Shown: in pieces, positions 17,041 to 25,913 of the stretch | Numbering within the stretch: position 1 is the first letter of the stretch | Layout of the letters: every line of letters begins with the position of its first letter | Source of the DNA: Streptomyces bicolor | GTDB taxonomy: Bacteria; Actinomycetota; Actinomycetes; Streptomycetales; Streptomycetaceae | NCBI RefSeq assembly: GCF_000719285.1 | Contig: NZ_JOFS01000011.1 | Span: 1-64,000 of the forward strand | DNA length: 64,000 nt | Direction of reading: 5' to 3' | Notes under the pieces: model-generated | Told to the model about the DNA's origin: nothing | Database searches by the model: none | Seen by the model: the letters and a program-made list of their open reading frames with translations, nothing else | Made by a program: the position numbers and the translations under genes

Positions 17041-17820
17041 ATGCCGCAGCACGCCACGGCCGCAACCGGCCTCCGCGCCCCCTCCGTCGCCGCCCGCGCG
17101 ACGGGCCTGACCAAGGTCTACGGCGAGGACGAGACCCGCGTCGTCGCCCTCGACTCGGTGACGGTGGAGTTCGGGCGCGGCCGGTTCACCGCGATCATGG
17201 GCCCGTCCGGCTCGGGCAAGTCGACGTTGATGCACTGCATGGCGGGGCTGGACACCATCTCCGCCGGATCGGCCCGGATCGGTGACACCGAGCTGTCCGG
17301 GCTCAAGGACCGCCAACTGACCAGGCTGCGGCGGGAGAAGATCGGCTTCGTCTTCCAGTCGTTCAACCTGCTGCCCACGCTGGATGCCCTGGAGAACATC
17401 ACGCTGCCGTTGGACATCGTCGGCCGTAAGCCCGACCAGGAGTGGTTGGAGCTGATCGTGGGGACGGTCGGCCTGACCGGCCGGTTGCGGCACCGTCCGT
17501 CGCAGCTGTCCGGTGGCCAGCAGCAGCGTGTCGCCGTGGCCCGGGCACTGGCCGGGCGCCCGGAGATCATCTTCGCGGACGAGCCGACCGGCAACCTCGA
17601 CTCCCGTTCCGGCGCGGAGGTCCTGGGCTTTCTGCGGGACTCCGTACGGGAGTTGGGGCAGACGGTGGTGATGGTCACCCACGACCCGGTTGCCGCTTCC
17701 TACGCGGACCGGGTGGTCTTCCTCGCCGACGGACGCGTCACCGACGAGCTGTCCGCGCCCACCCCCGAGACCGTGCTGGACCGGATGCGGCTCTTCGACG
17801 CCAAGGGGCGGACGAGCTGA
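17041..17820 (+). CDS. ABC transporter ATP-binding protein (MacB/LolD type)
   Basis: A 259-residue ATPase with Walker A GPSGSGKST (54-62), Q loop FVFQSFNLLPTLDALENITL, signature LSGGQQQRVAVARALAGRPE and Walker B IIFADEPTGNLDSRS. These features, including the NLDS ending, mark the MacB/FtsE/LolD class that drives extrusion or mechanotransmission rather than import. ATG at 17041 has AGGAG 4 bases upstream. The partner permease follows 96 bases downstream. Confidence 0.94.
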   Translation: MPQHATAATGLRAPSVAARATGLTKVYGEDETRVVALDSVTVEFGRGRFTAIMGPSGSGKSTLMHCMAGLDTISAGSARIGDTELSGLKDRQLTRLRREKIGFVFQSFNLLPTLDALENITLPLDIVGRKPDQEWLELIVGTVGLTGRLRHRPSQLSGGQQQRVAVARALAGRPEIIFADEPTGNLDSRSGAEVLGFLRDSVRELGQTVVMVTHDPVAASYADRVVFLADGRVTDELSAPTPETVLDRMRLFDAKGRTS

Positions 17821-17916
17821 AGCCGCCCGTGGCCGCTCACCGCCCCGTACCAGGGATCTTCCTCGCCTTCCGCATCCGCGCTCTGCCACCTCGCACCCAG
17901 GACTGAACCGACCACC

Positions 17917-20517
17917 ATGCTGCGTACCGCCCTGCGCAACGTCCTTGCGCACAAAGCCCGATTGATCATGACCGCGCTCGCGGTCCTGCTCGGCGTCGCC
18001 TTCGTCTCCGGCACCCTCGTCTTCGCCGACACCACGGCGAACGCCTTCCGCAACGCCTCGGCCCAGAGCCTCAAGGGTGTGGCCGTTTCCGTGCGGGCAG
18101 AGGACGCCACCGCCACCGACACGGCCGCCCCTGACACGGCAACCGGTCCGGAGGGCACGTCAGCCACCGCCCTCGATGCCGCGCTGGCGCGGAAGATCCG
18201 CGCGCTGCCCGGCGTCGCCTCGGTGCGCCCCACTGTCCACGGCTGGGCAACCCTGGCCGGTAAGGACGGCCGCCCGGTCAACGCCGACACCAACGGGCAG
18301 AATCTGGCCACCAACTACCAGCCCGGCAAAGACGGCAGGGACAGCCACTACCCGATCAAGGAAGGCCGCGGCCCCGCCGCCGCAGGTGAGCTGGCCCTCG
18401 ATGCCGGCAGCGCAGCGAAGGCCGGCTACCGGATCGGTGACATGGTCCGCTTCGCCACCGATGGACCCGCCCTGACCAAGAAACTGGTCGGCATCGTCAC
18501 CACCGACGACCCCCAGGTCACCGCTGGCGGCACCCTGACGCTCTTCGACACCGGGACCGCGCAGAAGCTGTTCCACCACTCCGGCCAGTTCGACGAGATC
18601 GCGGTCGCTGCCCGGCCGGGGGCCGACGAGTACGCGCTGGCCGACCAGGTCCAGGCGCTGCTCCCGAAGGAGGGTGCCCGGGCCACCAGCGGCGCCGAGC
18701 TGGCCGCCGAGCAGTCAGCACAGATCGCCAAGAACACCGGATACCTGACCAAGACGCTGCTGGTCTTCGCCGGCATCGCGCTGTTCGTCGGCGTGTTCCT
18801 CATCGCCAACACCTTCACCATGCTGATCGCCCAGCGCAGTCGGGAGATCGCGCTTCTGCGGGCCGTGGGCGCCTCGCGCCGCCAGGTCCTCCGCTCCGTC
18901 CTCATCGAGGCGGGTCTGCTCGGCCTCGTAGCCTCCCTCGGTGGATTCGCGCTCGGCCTCGGCATCGCCACCGCCATGCGCCCACTGCTCAACTCGACGG
19001 GCGCCAGGCTGCCCGACGGACCGCTGGTCGTCACGCCCGCGGCCCCGCTGGCCTCGCTCGCGGTGGGCGTCGTCATCACCGTTCTGGCGGCCTGGCTGCC
19101 GTCCCGCAGGGCCGCCAAGATCGCCCCCGTGGCGGCGCTCAGCAGCGTCGACCAGGCCCCGCCCGCCCGCGCCCTGAAGGTCCGCAACGTGCTCGGCACC
19201 CTGCTCACCGGGGCCGGGGTGCTGGTGATGCTGTACGTCTCCATGCTCAAGGGCACCAACGAGTCGAACCTGATGGCCGCGATGCTCGGCGGTGTACTGA
19301 CCCTCGGTGGCGTGATCGTGCTGGCCCCGCTGCTCTCCCGACCGCTGATCGCGCTGGCGGGCAAGGTCACCACCCGCTTCTTCGGCGTCAGCGGCAAGCT
19401 GGCCAAGGAGAACGCGCTACGCAACCCGCGTCGCACCGCTGCCACCGCATCCGCCCTGATGATCGGGCTCGCCCTGATCACCGGTCTGACCGTCGGCGCC
19501 CACTCCGCCCAGGACGCCATGGCCAAGGAGGCCACCCAGGGCCTGACCGCCGACTACAAGGTCAACTACAACACCGTCCGCGGGCTCGACGCGGACGCCG
19601 CCGACAAGATCGCCCAGGTACCCGGGGTCGCCGCGGCCGCCCCCGTCACCACGGCGCAGCTCGACGCGCACGGTGAATACGCCGTCATCACCGGCACCGA
19701 CCCGAACGCGTTCGGCAAGGTCGCACAGCTCGACTTCCGCGCCGGCTCGCTGCACGACATCGGCCCCGGGAGGATCGCGGTCTCCGACGAGTTCGCCGAG
19801 CGAGCCGGCCTCCAGCTGGGCGCCACCCTCGACGCCGGGATGGGCGGCGCCATGGACGGCGGCAAGGCCGTGAAGCGGAAGCTGACGGTCGTCGGCATCT
19901 ACGCCAAGACCCGCGCCGTCGACGATGCCTTGGGCACGCGCGCCGATGTGCTCCCGTACTCGGTGGCGAAGCAGTTCGACAACCTGCTGGTCAAGGCCGA
20001 GCCTGGCAAGGCCGCGGGCCTTGAGCGCAAGATCCGCGCCGCCCTCGGCGACAGCCCGCTGCTGAAGGTCCGAACACAGGAGCAGCTCGTCAAGGACAAC
20101 AACGAGAAGGTCACCACGGTCCTCAGCATGATGTACGGACTGCTCGGCATGGCCGTCGTCATCGCGATCCTCGGCGTCGTCAACACCCTCGCCATGTCGG
20201 TCTTCGAACGCACCCGCGAGATCGGCATGCTGCGCGCCATCGGCCTCGACCGCTCCGGCATCCGGCAGATGGTCCGGCTGGAGTCCGTGGTCATCTCACT
20301 GTTCGGCGCGGTCCTCGGCATCGGTACGGGCATCTTCCTGGCTTGGGCCGCAGGCGGCCTGACCGCGACCTCGATGCACGAGTACGAGACCGTCCTGCCG
20401 TGGGACAGGCTGGGCAGCTTCCTGGGACTGGCCCTGATGATCGGCGTCCTGGCAGCCATCTGGCCGGCCCGCAGAGCCGCCCGCCTGAACATGCTGCGCT
20501 CGATCCAGGCGAGTTGA
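17917..20517 (+). CDS. FtsX-like ABC permease with duplicated domain
   Basis: An 866-residue membrane protein built of two MacB-type halves: an N-terminal helix, a large extracytoplasmic domain, three FtsX helices (near IALFVGVFLIANTFTMLIAQ), then the pattern again, ending with GMAVVIAILGVVNTLAMSVF and a last helix. Both halves carry the cytoplasmic R(T/S)REI(A/G)(L/M)LRA(V/I)G motif. With the upstream ATPase it would form a mechanotransmission-type exporter, often used in Streptomyces against antimicrobial peptides or cell-envelope stress. The cargo is unknown; the secreted protein 121 bases downstream is a candidate partner. Confidence 0.93.
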   Translation: MLRTALRNVLAHKARLIMTALAVLLGVAFVSGTLVFADTTANAFRNASAQSLKGVAVSVRAEDATATDTAAPDTATGPEGTSATALDAALARKIRALPGVASVRPTVHGWATLAGKDGRPVNADTNGQNLATNYQPGKDGRDSHYPIKEGRGPAAAGELALDAGSAAKAGYRIGDMVRFATDGPALTKKLVGIVTTDDPQVTAGGTLTLFDTGTAQKLFHHSGQFDEIAVAARPGADEYALADQVQALLPKEGARATSGAELAAEQSAQIAKNTGYLTKTLLVFAGIALFVGVFLIANTFTMLIAQRSREIALLRAVGASRRQVLRSVLIEAGLLGLVASLGGFALGLGIATAMRPLLNSTGARLPDGPLVVTPAAPLASLAVGVVITVLAAWLPSRRAAKIAPVAALSSVDQAPPARALKVRNVLGTLLTGAGVLVMLYVSMLKGTNESNLMAAMLGGVLTLGGVIVLAPLLSRPLIALAGKVTTRFFGVSGKLAKENALRNPRRTAATASALMIGLALITGLTVGAHSAQDAMAKEATQGLTADYKVNYNTVRGLDADAADKIAQVPGVAAAAPVTTAQLDAHGEYAVITGTDPNAFGKVAQLDFRAGSLHDIGPGRIAVSDEFAERAGLQLGATLDAGMGGAMDGGKAVKRKLTVVGIYAKTRAVDDALGTRADVLPYSVAKQFDNLLVKAEPGKAAGLERKIRAALGDSPLLKVRTQEQLVKDNNEKVTTVLSMMYGLLGMAVVIAILGVVNTLAMSVFERTREIGMLRAIGLDRSGIRQMVRLESVVISLFGAVLGIGTGIFLAWAAGGLTATSMHEYETVLPWDRLGSFLGLALMIGVLAAIWPARRAARLNMLRSIQAS

Positions 20518-20638
20518 CCAAGGGACGGCACCAGCCGACGAAATCTCCCCAAAAAAGCCCTCTGAATGCGGCGCGGCCGACCAGCGGTCGATGCCGGAGC
20601 AGTTCCCGGAAAATTCCCGACAAGCCAAGGAGATTCAC

Positions 20639-21592
20639 GTGTCCACGCTGTGCACCACCCCTGCTCGTCGAGACCCGCGGAAGGGCAGCCTGGTGGCGGG
20701 TGCCCTCGCCACCGCCTTCCTCACCGGCATGTCCCTGGTCGGCTCTTCCACCCCGGCCCATGCCGAGGACGGCAACACCTTCCTCAGGACCGAACAGGAC
20801 GTCATCAACTACCTCAACCAGAGCCAGAACCGCCTGAACCAGTCGGAAGCCATCAAGGGCTACCCGGCTCAGGGACAGGACTCGCAGGAGGTCAAGCTCG
20901 AAGACGTCGAGAAGGCTTACCCGCACGATCAGGCGCTCGCGGACGTCCCGAACCAGCTGGGAGACCGGTTCAACCCCACATCGGGCGTCACCACCGAGGG
21001 TCCCGACGTCCGCAAGAGCAGCAGCGATGACAAGGAACCGTGGCTGGACAACTGGGACGCCAAGTCGATGTGCGGCCAGCCCAGCCACAACCCCGGCGGC
21101 GAGCCGCAGCCCTGCGGCTTCGTCGGCCGCCTTGAGACGCCGTACCCGAGGATGAACAGCACGGACCCGCAGATGGGCAGGGCGGATTTCTCCTACAAGA
21201 CCTCGGCCATGGTCGGCCAGGACACCAGCAAGACCACGGGCTGGTCCATCGGCGGAAACATCTCCTCACAAATGGAGATAACCGCCGGGCCGGCCAGCGG
21301 CGGGTCCGGCAGGGAGGCCAACTTCAGCTACAGCCAGTCGACCACCACCACCAACAAATGGACGAACACGGTGGACCAGAGCCGCAATGTCTCCATTCCG
21401 GACGGCGTGCTGGGGCGGATCGAGTCACGCGCCAACGCCGGTCAGTACCTCGGGTACATCGTCTACAAGCTCGACTTCAGCCCCGCCAACGGCGAGCGGA
21501 AGCAGAAGACGGTCCTCATCCCGGCACGCGTCATGATCCAGGCACCCGGCAGCGCGGCTCCGCTGTCGTGGATCAAGCGCAAGGACAACTAG
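20639..21592 (+). CDS. Secreted protein with aerolysin-like beta-rich region
   Basis: A 317-residue exported protein. GTG at 20639 is preceded by AAGGAG. The Sec signal ends near Ala42 (STPAHA before EDG). A helical, Gln/Asn-rich stretch follows, then two cysteines (CGQPSHN and QPCGF) and a beta-rich C-terminal half with long alternating Ser/Thr strands: TSKTTGWSIGGNISSQMEI, NFSYSQSTTTTNKWTNTV and then SIPDGVLGRIES. This texture resembles ETX/MTX2 aerolysin-type pore-formers, where Ser/Thr strands precede a V/I-P-x-G turn. I do not recognise a specific family, so pore formation is a hypothesis. A strong terminator follows at 21681. Confidence 0.8.
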   Translation: MSTLCTTPARRDPRKGSLVAGALATAFLTGMSLVGSSTPAHAEDGNTFLRTEQDVINYLNQSQNRLNQSEAIKGYPAQGQDSQEVKLEDVEKAYPHDQALADVPNQLGDRFNPTSGVTTEGPDVRKSSSDDKEPWLDNWDAKSMCGQPSHNPGGEPQPCGFVGRLETPYPRMNSTDPQMGRADFSYKTSAMVGQDTSKTTGWSIGGNISSQMEITAGPASGGSGREANFSYSQSTTTTNKWTNTVDQSRNVSIPDGVLGRIESRANAGQYLGYIVYKLDFSPANGERKQKTVLIPARVMIQAPGSAAPLSWIKRKDN

Positions 21593-21680
21593 CAGCACAC
21601 CTCCCCAGGTCGCGAGCGTTGTAGAGCTGGCGGGCGAGCGCGGCCTGGGGATGCGCTGGGCGTGACCAGACGAACGGATA

Positions 21681-21713
21681 CGGGGCCGGGCAGGGCCTTC
21701 CTGCCCGGCCCCG
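21681..21713 (+). terminator. Strong hairpin terminator
   Basis: Perfect 13-bp stem CGGGGCCGGGCAG / CTGCCCGGCCCCG with a 7-base loop, 88 bases after the secreted-protein stop. Confidence 0.85.
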
Positions 21714-22377
21714 CAGTTGTGGCGCCGGCGAACGAGCAGTGACGTGGCCAATAAGACGCCGGCGCCCAATGGCGGCGCCGGCGCAGACCGGTCGCTGGTC
21801 TCAGCGCAGTTGGTCGGCCGACGGCACCGCCGCCATGACCAGGTGTCTGGCCGCCGACGGCGACACCTCCATCCGCGGGTGCGTCCTCACCGCCGATGCC
21901 GACGGGCTGTCGTCCTGACGGTCAGCCGCAGGGGTGATCCATTCCAGTAGCGACGGCGACACCCCGCCAATCCGATCAGCAGGACTCAGTCGGTCTGCAC
22001 TCAGCGTCGCCTGCCCTCGTCGTCTCATCGGCGCTCACCACCTCGACAGGGTCTGACCTGCCCAAACAAGGCACCTGACACCTCATCAGAACGAGCGTCA
22101 AATGAGCGTCAGGATACCGCCCGTAACGCCCACACCGCACATAATGCGCAAACACAAAACCGCAGGTCAGGGTTCCTTGGCCACCGGCTCAAGGATGGCC
22201 ACGCACTCCACATGATCGTCATCGGCAAGATGTCGGCCTGAGCGAGTCTCAGAAAGGCCAGGTCAGGACCTACTTCTCGGCCCTCGACCCCGCGTGCAGG
22301 CGCCCAGAGCGTCAAGCGAGCGTCACGGCCAACAGACCATCCCTCCTCTTCGGGCGGAACACCGGCCGCCACCATGG
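21714..22377. other. Gene-free stretch
   Basis: No frame on either strand shows steady third-position bias or family motifs. The octamer GAGCGTCA occurs several times between 22,090 and 22,325 without regular spacing. The stretch probably represents eroded mobile DNA between the terminator and the IS remnant. Confidence 0.5.
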
Positions 22378-22569
22378 CAACGCAGAGGCCGCAGGGACGG
22401 TCGGCCTGCCGGCTTCAACAAGACGATCTACAAGTGCAGGAACGAGGCGGGGCGGACGATCAATGCCCTCAAGAACGTCCAGGCTGTCGCGACGCGGTTC
22501 CACAAACGCGCCTACGTCTTCCACGGCACCGTCACCGTTGTCTCGATCCAGCTCAGGCTCCGGTCGTGA
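22378..22569 (+). pseudogene. IS5-type transposase, C-terminal remnant
   Basis: Reads GFNKTIYKCRNEAGRTINAL then KNVQAVATRFHKRAYVFHG and a short hydrophobic tail to TGA. This is the end of IS5-group transposases (YKxRNxxERxxNxLKxxRxxATRFxK). The catalytic glutamate position of the usual NxxERC block is altered to NEAGRT. The 5' part is missing. Confidence 0.7.
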
Positions 22570-22581
22570 TCCACCGAGGAC

Positions 22582-23096
22582 CTAGTAATACCCCTTCGCC
22601 CCGTCGAGTAGCTCCCTCACGATGTCCGCATGCCCCGCGTGCCGTCCGGTCTCCTCGACGAGATGGATGAGCATCCAGCGGAGGTTGGCGTTGCCGGAGC
22701 GGTAGGCGGGGTGGCGGCCGACGTCGTCCAGGGAGGCCGCGGCCACCATTTGGTTACTTCGGGCGCACTGGGCCTCGTACTCCGCGAGCTGTTGCTTCAA
22801 CGGAATGCCGTCGTACGCCAGTTCGCGTCCTCGTCCGTCTCGTCAAAGGACGGGTTCTGCGTCTTGTCGCCGCCCAGGAACAGCACCTCCAGCCAGGTGT
22901 GCTCGACCCACCGCATATGGCTGATGAGGCCAGCCATCGTCATCGCCGGCGAGGTCGGGATGACAGAGCGGTGCGCGTCGGCCTCGCTCAGGCCATCGCA
23001 CTTCCATCTCAGGATCTGCCGTTGCAGATCCAGCCAGCCGATCAGCGCGGTGCGCTCGTCGGCCTGCAAGGGGGGACGCTCAAGTGAAGGTGCCAT
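22582..23096 (-). pseudogene. DinB/DUF664 family protein with a frameshift
   Basis: The N-terminal segment MAPSLERPPLQADERTALIG, with LISHMRWVEHTWLEVLFLGG, is a typical DUF664 (DinB four-helix) beginning up to FDETDEDANWR. The remainder, YDGIPLKQQLAEYEAQCARS to LRWMLIHLVEETGRHAGHAD, lies in another frame; removing or adding one base near 22,815-22,825 joins them. Family members are small metal-binding enzymes, often thiol-dependent. The damage may be a real mutation or a sequencing error. The start at 23096 is uncertain, with no good ribosome site. Confidence 0.75.
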
Positions 23097-23229
23097 GTCT
23101 GCGGACGTCAGGCGCTCGGTTCCGACTGTCGCCTGGCTTTCGGCCAAGATCCGCCGGACAGGCCCTGGCGCGATTACGGCTTGGACATGCCAGAGCCCTT
23201 CACCACGTGCCCTCTCGCAGCGCGCCAAT

Positions 23230-23379
23230 GTGAAACTGCGGACGGTCGCCGAGGCCGTCACCGCGATCGCGTCAGGGCAGCCGATGCCAGTCGAGTTGCA
23301 GGAGCACTTGGCGGCCGCCGTGCAGGCATGGCAGGCCGGGCACCAGCGCAGCCCACCGGGTAGTCCAAGCGGCGCCTGA
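23230..23379 (+). CDS. Short coding fragment, unrecognised
   Basis: A stretch of well-biased codons from GTG reads KLRTVAEAVTAIASGQPMPV then ELQEHLAAAVQAWQAGHQRS to a TGA. It could be a 49-residue protein or the tail of a lost gene, since the same frame stays open further upstream. No ribosome site is evident. Apart from this, 23097-23514 shows no gene. Confidence 0.3.
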   Translation: MKLRTVAEAVTAIASGQPMPVELQEHLAAAVQAWQAGHQRSPPGSPSGA

Positions 23380-23514
23380 CCCGGGAAGAGCTCCCGTACG
23401 CCGGTGCGACCGGCTGCCGACCGCTGGTGAGGGAGGTACCCGCGATGCATGTCCGCTGTCTGAACTCTGGGCCCGAAAAGAGGCGGGCGCGGTCGCGTCG
23501 GGGCGGCGGAAGAA

Positions 23515-24543
23515 TCAAGGCCCGTAGCAGGCGGAGGAGTTCGTGGCTGCTGGGGCTCCGTACGCAGACGCGACGTCACCGTAGTTACGCTGGAGTAGTT
23601 CCTCATGGCGCGGGCCGAAGTGCTCGCGCCATGTTCCTGTCCTGCCCTGGTGGAAGGTGAAGGAGTTCGGGTTGAAGATCTGCTCGGCGACGGCTGCGGG
23701 ACGGGCGGCGTGGTTGCCGAGGAAGTCGGCGATGCGGGCGACGGCGGCCTGCTGGGCGATGCTGGTGCCGCCGCCGTGAGGTCCGATGAGTTCCTCGAAC
23801 GACACCTTGCACACGGCCGGGTGGCGCAGCAGCCACAGGGAACGGCGGGCCGTCTCCATGCCGGGGAAGCCGGGGTCGGTCAGCGCGAGGTGGAGTCGGG
23901 CGTCCATGTCGGGCAGGGAGCGCAGGATGTCACGGTAGACGCGGTGGTCGGGGAAGGTACCCACCGGGTCGGGCCGGTCCGGTGGCGCGTCGCGGACCAG
24001 GAAGTTGATGGTGGAAACGAGGATGTCCGGCAGGCTCCGGTAGTTGAAGATGATCCTCGGCCTGCCGGTGTCGAGCCAGGTGTTCAGGAAGGCGGGGTCA
24101 GCGGCGGTGAGGTCGAGCTGGTGGACGAACCAGCAGCACCGGCCGGGCAGCAGATGGAAGTCGGCGGCCTCCGGCGCGCACAGCAGACGCCCCACCAGGC
24201 CGGCGTCCACCCCGGGAACGCCGGGCAAGGACAGCGGTGTGGGCGCCCCCAGCCGGATCGCCCACATCTTGTGCAGGGCCGCGACGACGGCCTCGAACGC
24301 TGCCGCCAGCACCATTCGGTCGTGGCCGCCGAACAGCCGTCCGGCCTCCTCGGACCCGTAGGCGACCTCCAGAAGCCGCCGTACCTGGGCCGGGTCGGCG
24401 AACTCCATGTCGCCGGACGCCCGTACGGCGCCGAACGGCGCATAGCCCAGCGCCTTCATCACCTCACCGATCAGGTGGGTGCCGCTCTTGCGCAGCGACA
24501 CCACCACAACGTGCGAGTCTGCTGCCACAGCCGTCTCGGTCAC
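23515..24543 (-). CDS. PAPS-dependent sulfotransferase
   Basis: A 342-residue cytoplasmic sulfotransferase. The 5'-phosphosulfate loop is VVVSLRKSGTHLIGEVMKAL (RKSGTHL at 18-24) and the 3'-phosphate site is IIFNYRSLPDILVSTINFL (Arg169, Ser177). The C-terminal block FTFHQGRTGTWREHFGPRHE matches the conserved K/R-G-x-x-G-x-W loop. Such enzymes move sulfate from PAPS to hydroxyls of small molecules, sugars or protein tyrosines. GTG at 24543 has AGAGGA at good spacing. A small exported peptide gene lies 19 bases upstream in the same direction, so the two are probably one transcript. Confidence 0.88.
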   Translation of the reverse strand: MTETAVAADSHVVVVSLRKSGTHLIGEVMKALGYAPFGAVRASGDMEFADPAQVRRLLEVAYGSEEAGRLFGGHDRMVLAAAFEAVVAALHKMWAIRLGAPTPLSLPGVPGVDAGLVGRLLCAPEAADFHLLPGRCCWFVHQLDLTAADPAFLNTWLDTGRPRIIFNYRSLPDILVSTINFLVRDAPPDRPDPVGTFPDHRVYRDILRSLPDMDARLHLALTDPGFPGMETARRSLWLLRHPAVCKVSFEELIGPHGGGTSIAQQAAVARIADFLGNHAARPAAVAEQIFNPNSFTFHQGRTGTWREHFGPRHEELLQRNYGDVASAYGAPAATNSSACYGP

Positions 24544-24562
24544 CGCTGTCCTCTGTGCTCCG

Positions 24563-24841
24563 TCACGCGCCCAGCGGCCCGCCCAGCCCGGTGCCGTAGT
24601 CGGTGTTGGCGCACCTGTTGCGCTGGATGAGCAGCGGCGTCTGCACCAGGTTGGCGCCCAGCGGGGCCGCACCCTCCTGGGTGCGGTCGGCCTGCGCCTG
24701 CTGCCCGACGTTCGCGCAGTAGGTGTCGTGGGCCGGCAGTCCGATCGCGCCGATGCCACCCGCGGCGGCCGGAGCGGCGGAAGCGCCGACGGCGGCGGCC
24801 GCGGCAAGGGCGAGAAGGGCGGCGCGAGACGAAAGATTCAC
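24563..24841 (-). CDS. Small secreted two-cysteine peptide
   Basis: A 92-residue protein with a clear Sec signal (hydrophobic ALLALAAAAAVGASAAPAAA, cleavage near residue 27). The mature part has only two cysteines, Cys42 (DTYCAN) and Cys77 (NRCAN), probably a disulfide, with GAAPLGANLVQTPLLIQRN between them. It ends NTDYGTGLGGPLGA, with an acidic residue directly before Tyr82. GTG at 24841 has AGGA 9 bases upstream. It heads a likely two-gene unit with the sulfotransferase. Chaplin-like or peptide-signal roles are both conceivable; the family is not recognised. Confidence 0.72.
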   Translation of the reverse strand: MNLSSRAALLALAAAAAVGASAAPAAAGGIGAIGLPAHDTYCANVGQQAQADRTQEGAAPLGANLVQTPLLIQRNRCANTDYGTGLGGPLGA

Positions 24842-25089
24842 AGGGAGATGTCCTTTGTCGTGTGACCTCATCAGCTTGCATGACAAGAACGCTGTTCCGC
24901 CGTTCGCGGTAACTCAATGTCACCCGATCCGGTTGCGCACCGACCCGTCGGTGGAAGCCCGGATCAGTCCCGAGCTGGACAGCCCCGCGGTCGGAGGGCT
25001 CCACCGAGTCGACGAGGCCGCCCCTGCGCGGTTCGATGATTTGCTGCTTCGTTGAGGGTGGGCGGGCAGGTCGCGGCCACGCAGGGCGG

Positions 25090-25400
25090 CTTACGGCCGC
25101 GGATGGGTGAACAAGCCCGCCTGGGTCTCGGCCAGGATCCGCGTTCGGCGAGCCGCTTGAGTTTCAGGCGGGTGTTGTTGATGGTGTTGGGCGCGATCTC
25201 CAGGTCCATCGCCTCGCACACCTGCCGCGCCCGCGGCGGGGCGCGGCCGCGGCGAACACGGTGATGCGGATCTCCTCGGCGGTGCGGTGAAACTCCTCCA
25301 GCTGCGCGGAAAGCTCCGCCATCCGCTTCTTGGCCGCCTCGGCCTGCGCAGCGATCTCCCGTTCCTGCTCCTCCAGCCGTGCCGGCACCGCCCTCGGTGG
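25090..25400 (-). pseudogene. Coiled-coil/winged-helix protein with two frameshifts
   Basis: Pieces in different frames join to one protein: VPARLEEQEREIAAQAEAAK and ELSAQLEEFHRTAEEIR (coiled coil), then VCEAMDLEIAPNTINNTRLK with LKRLAERG, then ILAETQAGLFTHPRP before TAA at 25,090-25,092. Frame changes are needed near 25,240 and 25,138. The plan (coiled coil, then a winged-helix-like end with RLAERG) is the same as in the broken gene at 13,677. The beginning upstream of about 25,400 is unclear. Confidence 0.5.
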
Positions 25401-25739
25401 CTGGGGGCAGGCGTTCAAGGGCGCGGTCGAGACGGAGCGCGAGTGGCCGGGGTAGTCACAGTCGGACCAGCCGGCCCGGATCGATGCCCCCGACGACCTC
25501 GCCGCCTGGCTGGAGGGCCTCGGACCGGGGCTGGCCCCGGCCGCGGTGGAATGCACTTCGCGCGCGCTTCACCGCCGCGTTGGAGGCGGTGTCGGTGACG
25601 GACATGACGCGCCACTCCCCCACGGTTCCCAGCGATACGACACCGACCGACGCAGCACTCACACCCTAGGAGGCGCCACTTACACCCTCCCTTCACCGAA
25701 CGGCACACCACCGGCCAGCAGAAGACGAACCCACTGCCG

Positions 25740-25913
25740 CACTTCACGTCTACCTCGCTCCCTCACTCACCGTGACCGGTGCTGCTGATCGGACGCCCTC
25801 CAACATTCCGCCGCATGCGCCTCCACCGCAGCTCCTCTGGGGAGAATCTGGGGAGTACGAGCGTCTCTGGGGAGCGCGTGGGGAGAATCGACTGCCCAAC
25901 GAGGCACGAGACT
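25740..25913 (+). pseudogene. Possible integrase-type tail in gene-free DNA
   Basis: The plus strand reads PPQLLWGESGEYERLWGARG then ENRLPNEARD and a TGA, reminding me of the variable C-terminal tails of Streptomyces tyrosine integrases. Four copies of TGGGGAG-type sequence fall in 25,838-25,885. No catalytic R-H-R-Y residues are present, so the identification is weak. The remainder of 25,401-26,623 shows no convincing gene. Confidence 0.22.
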
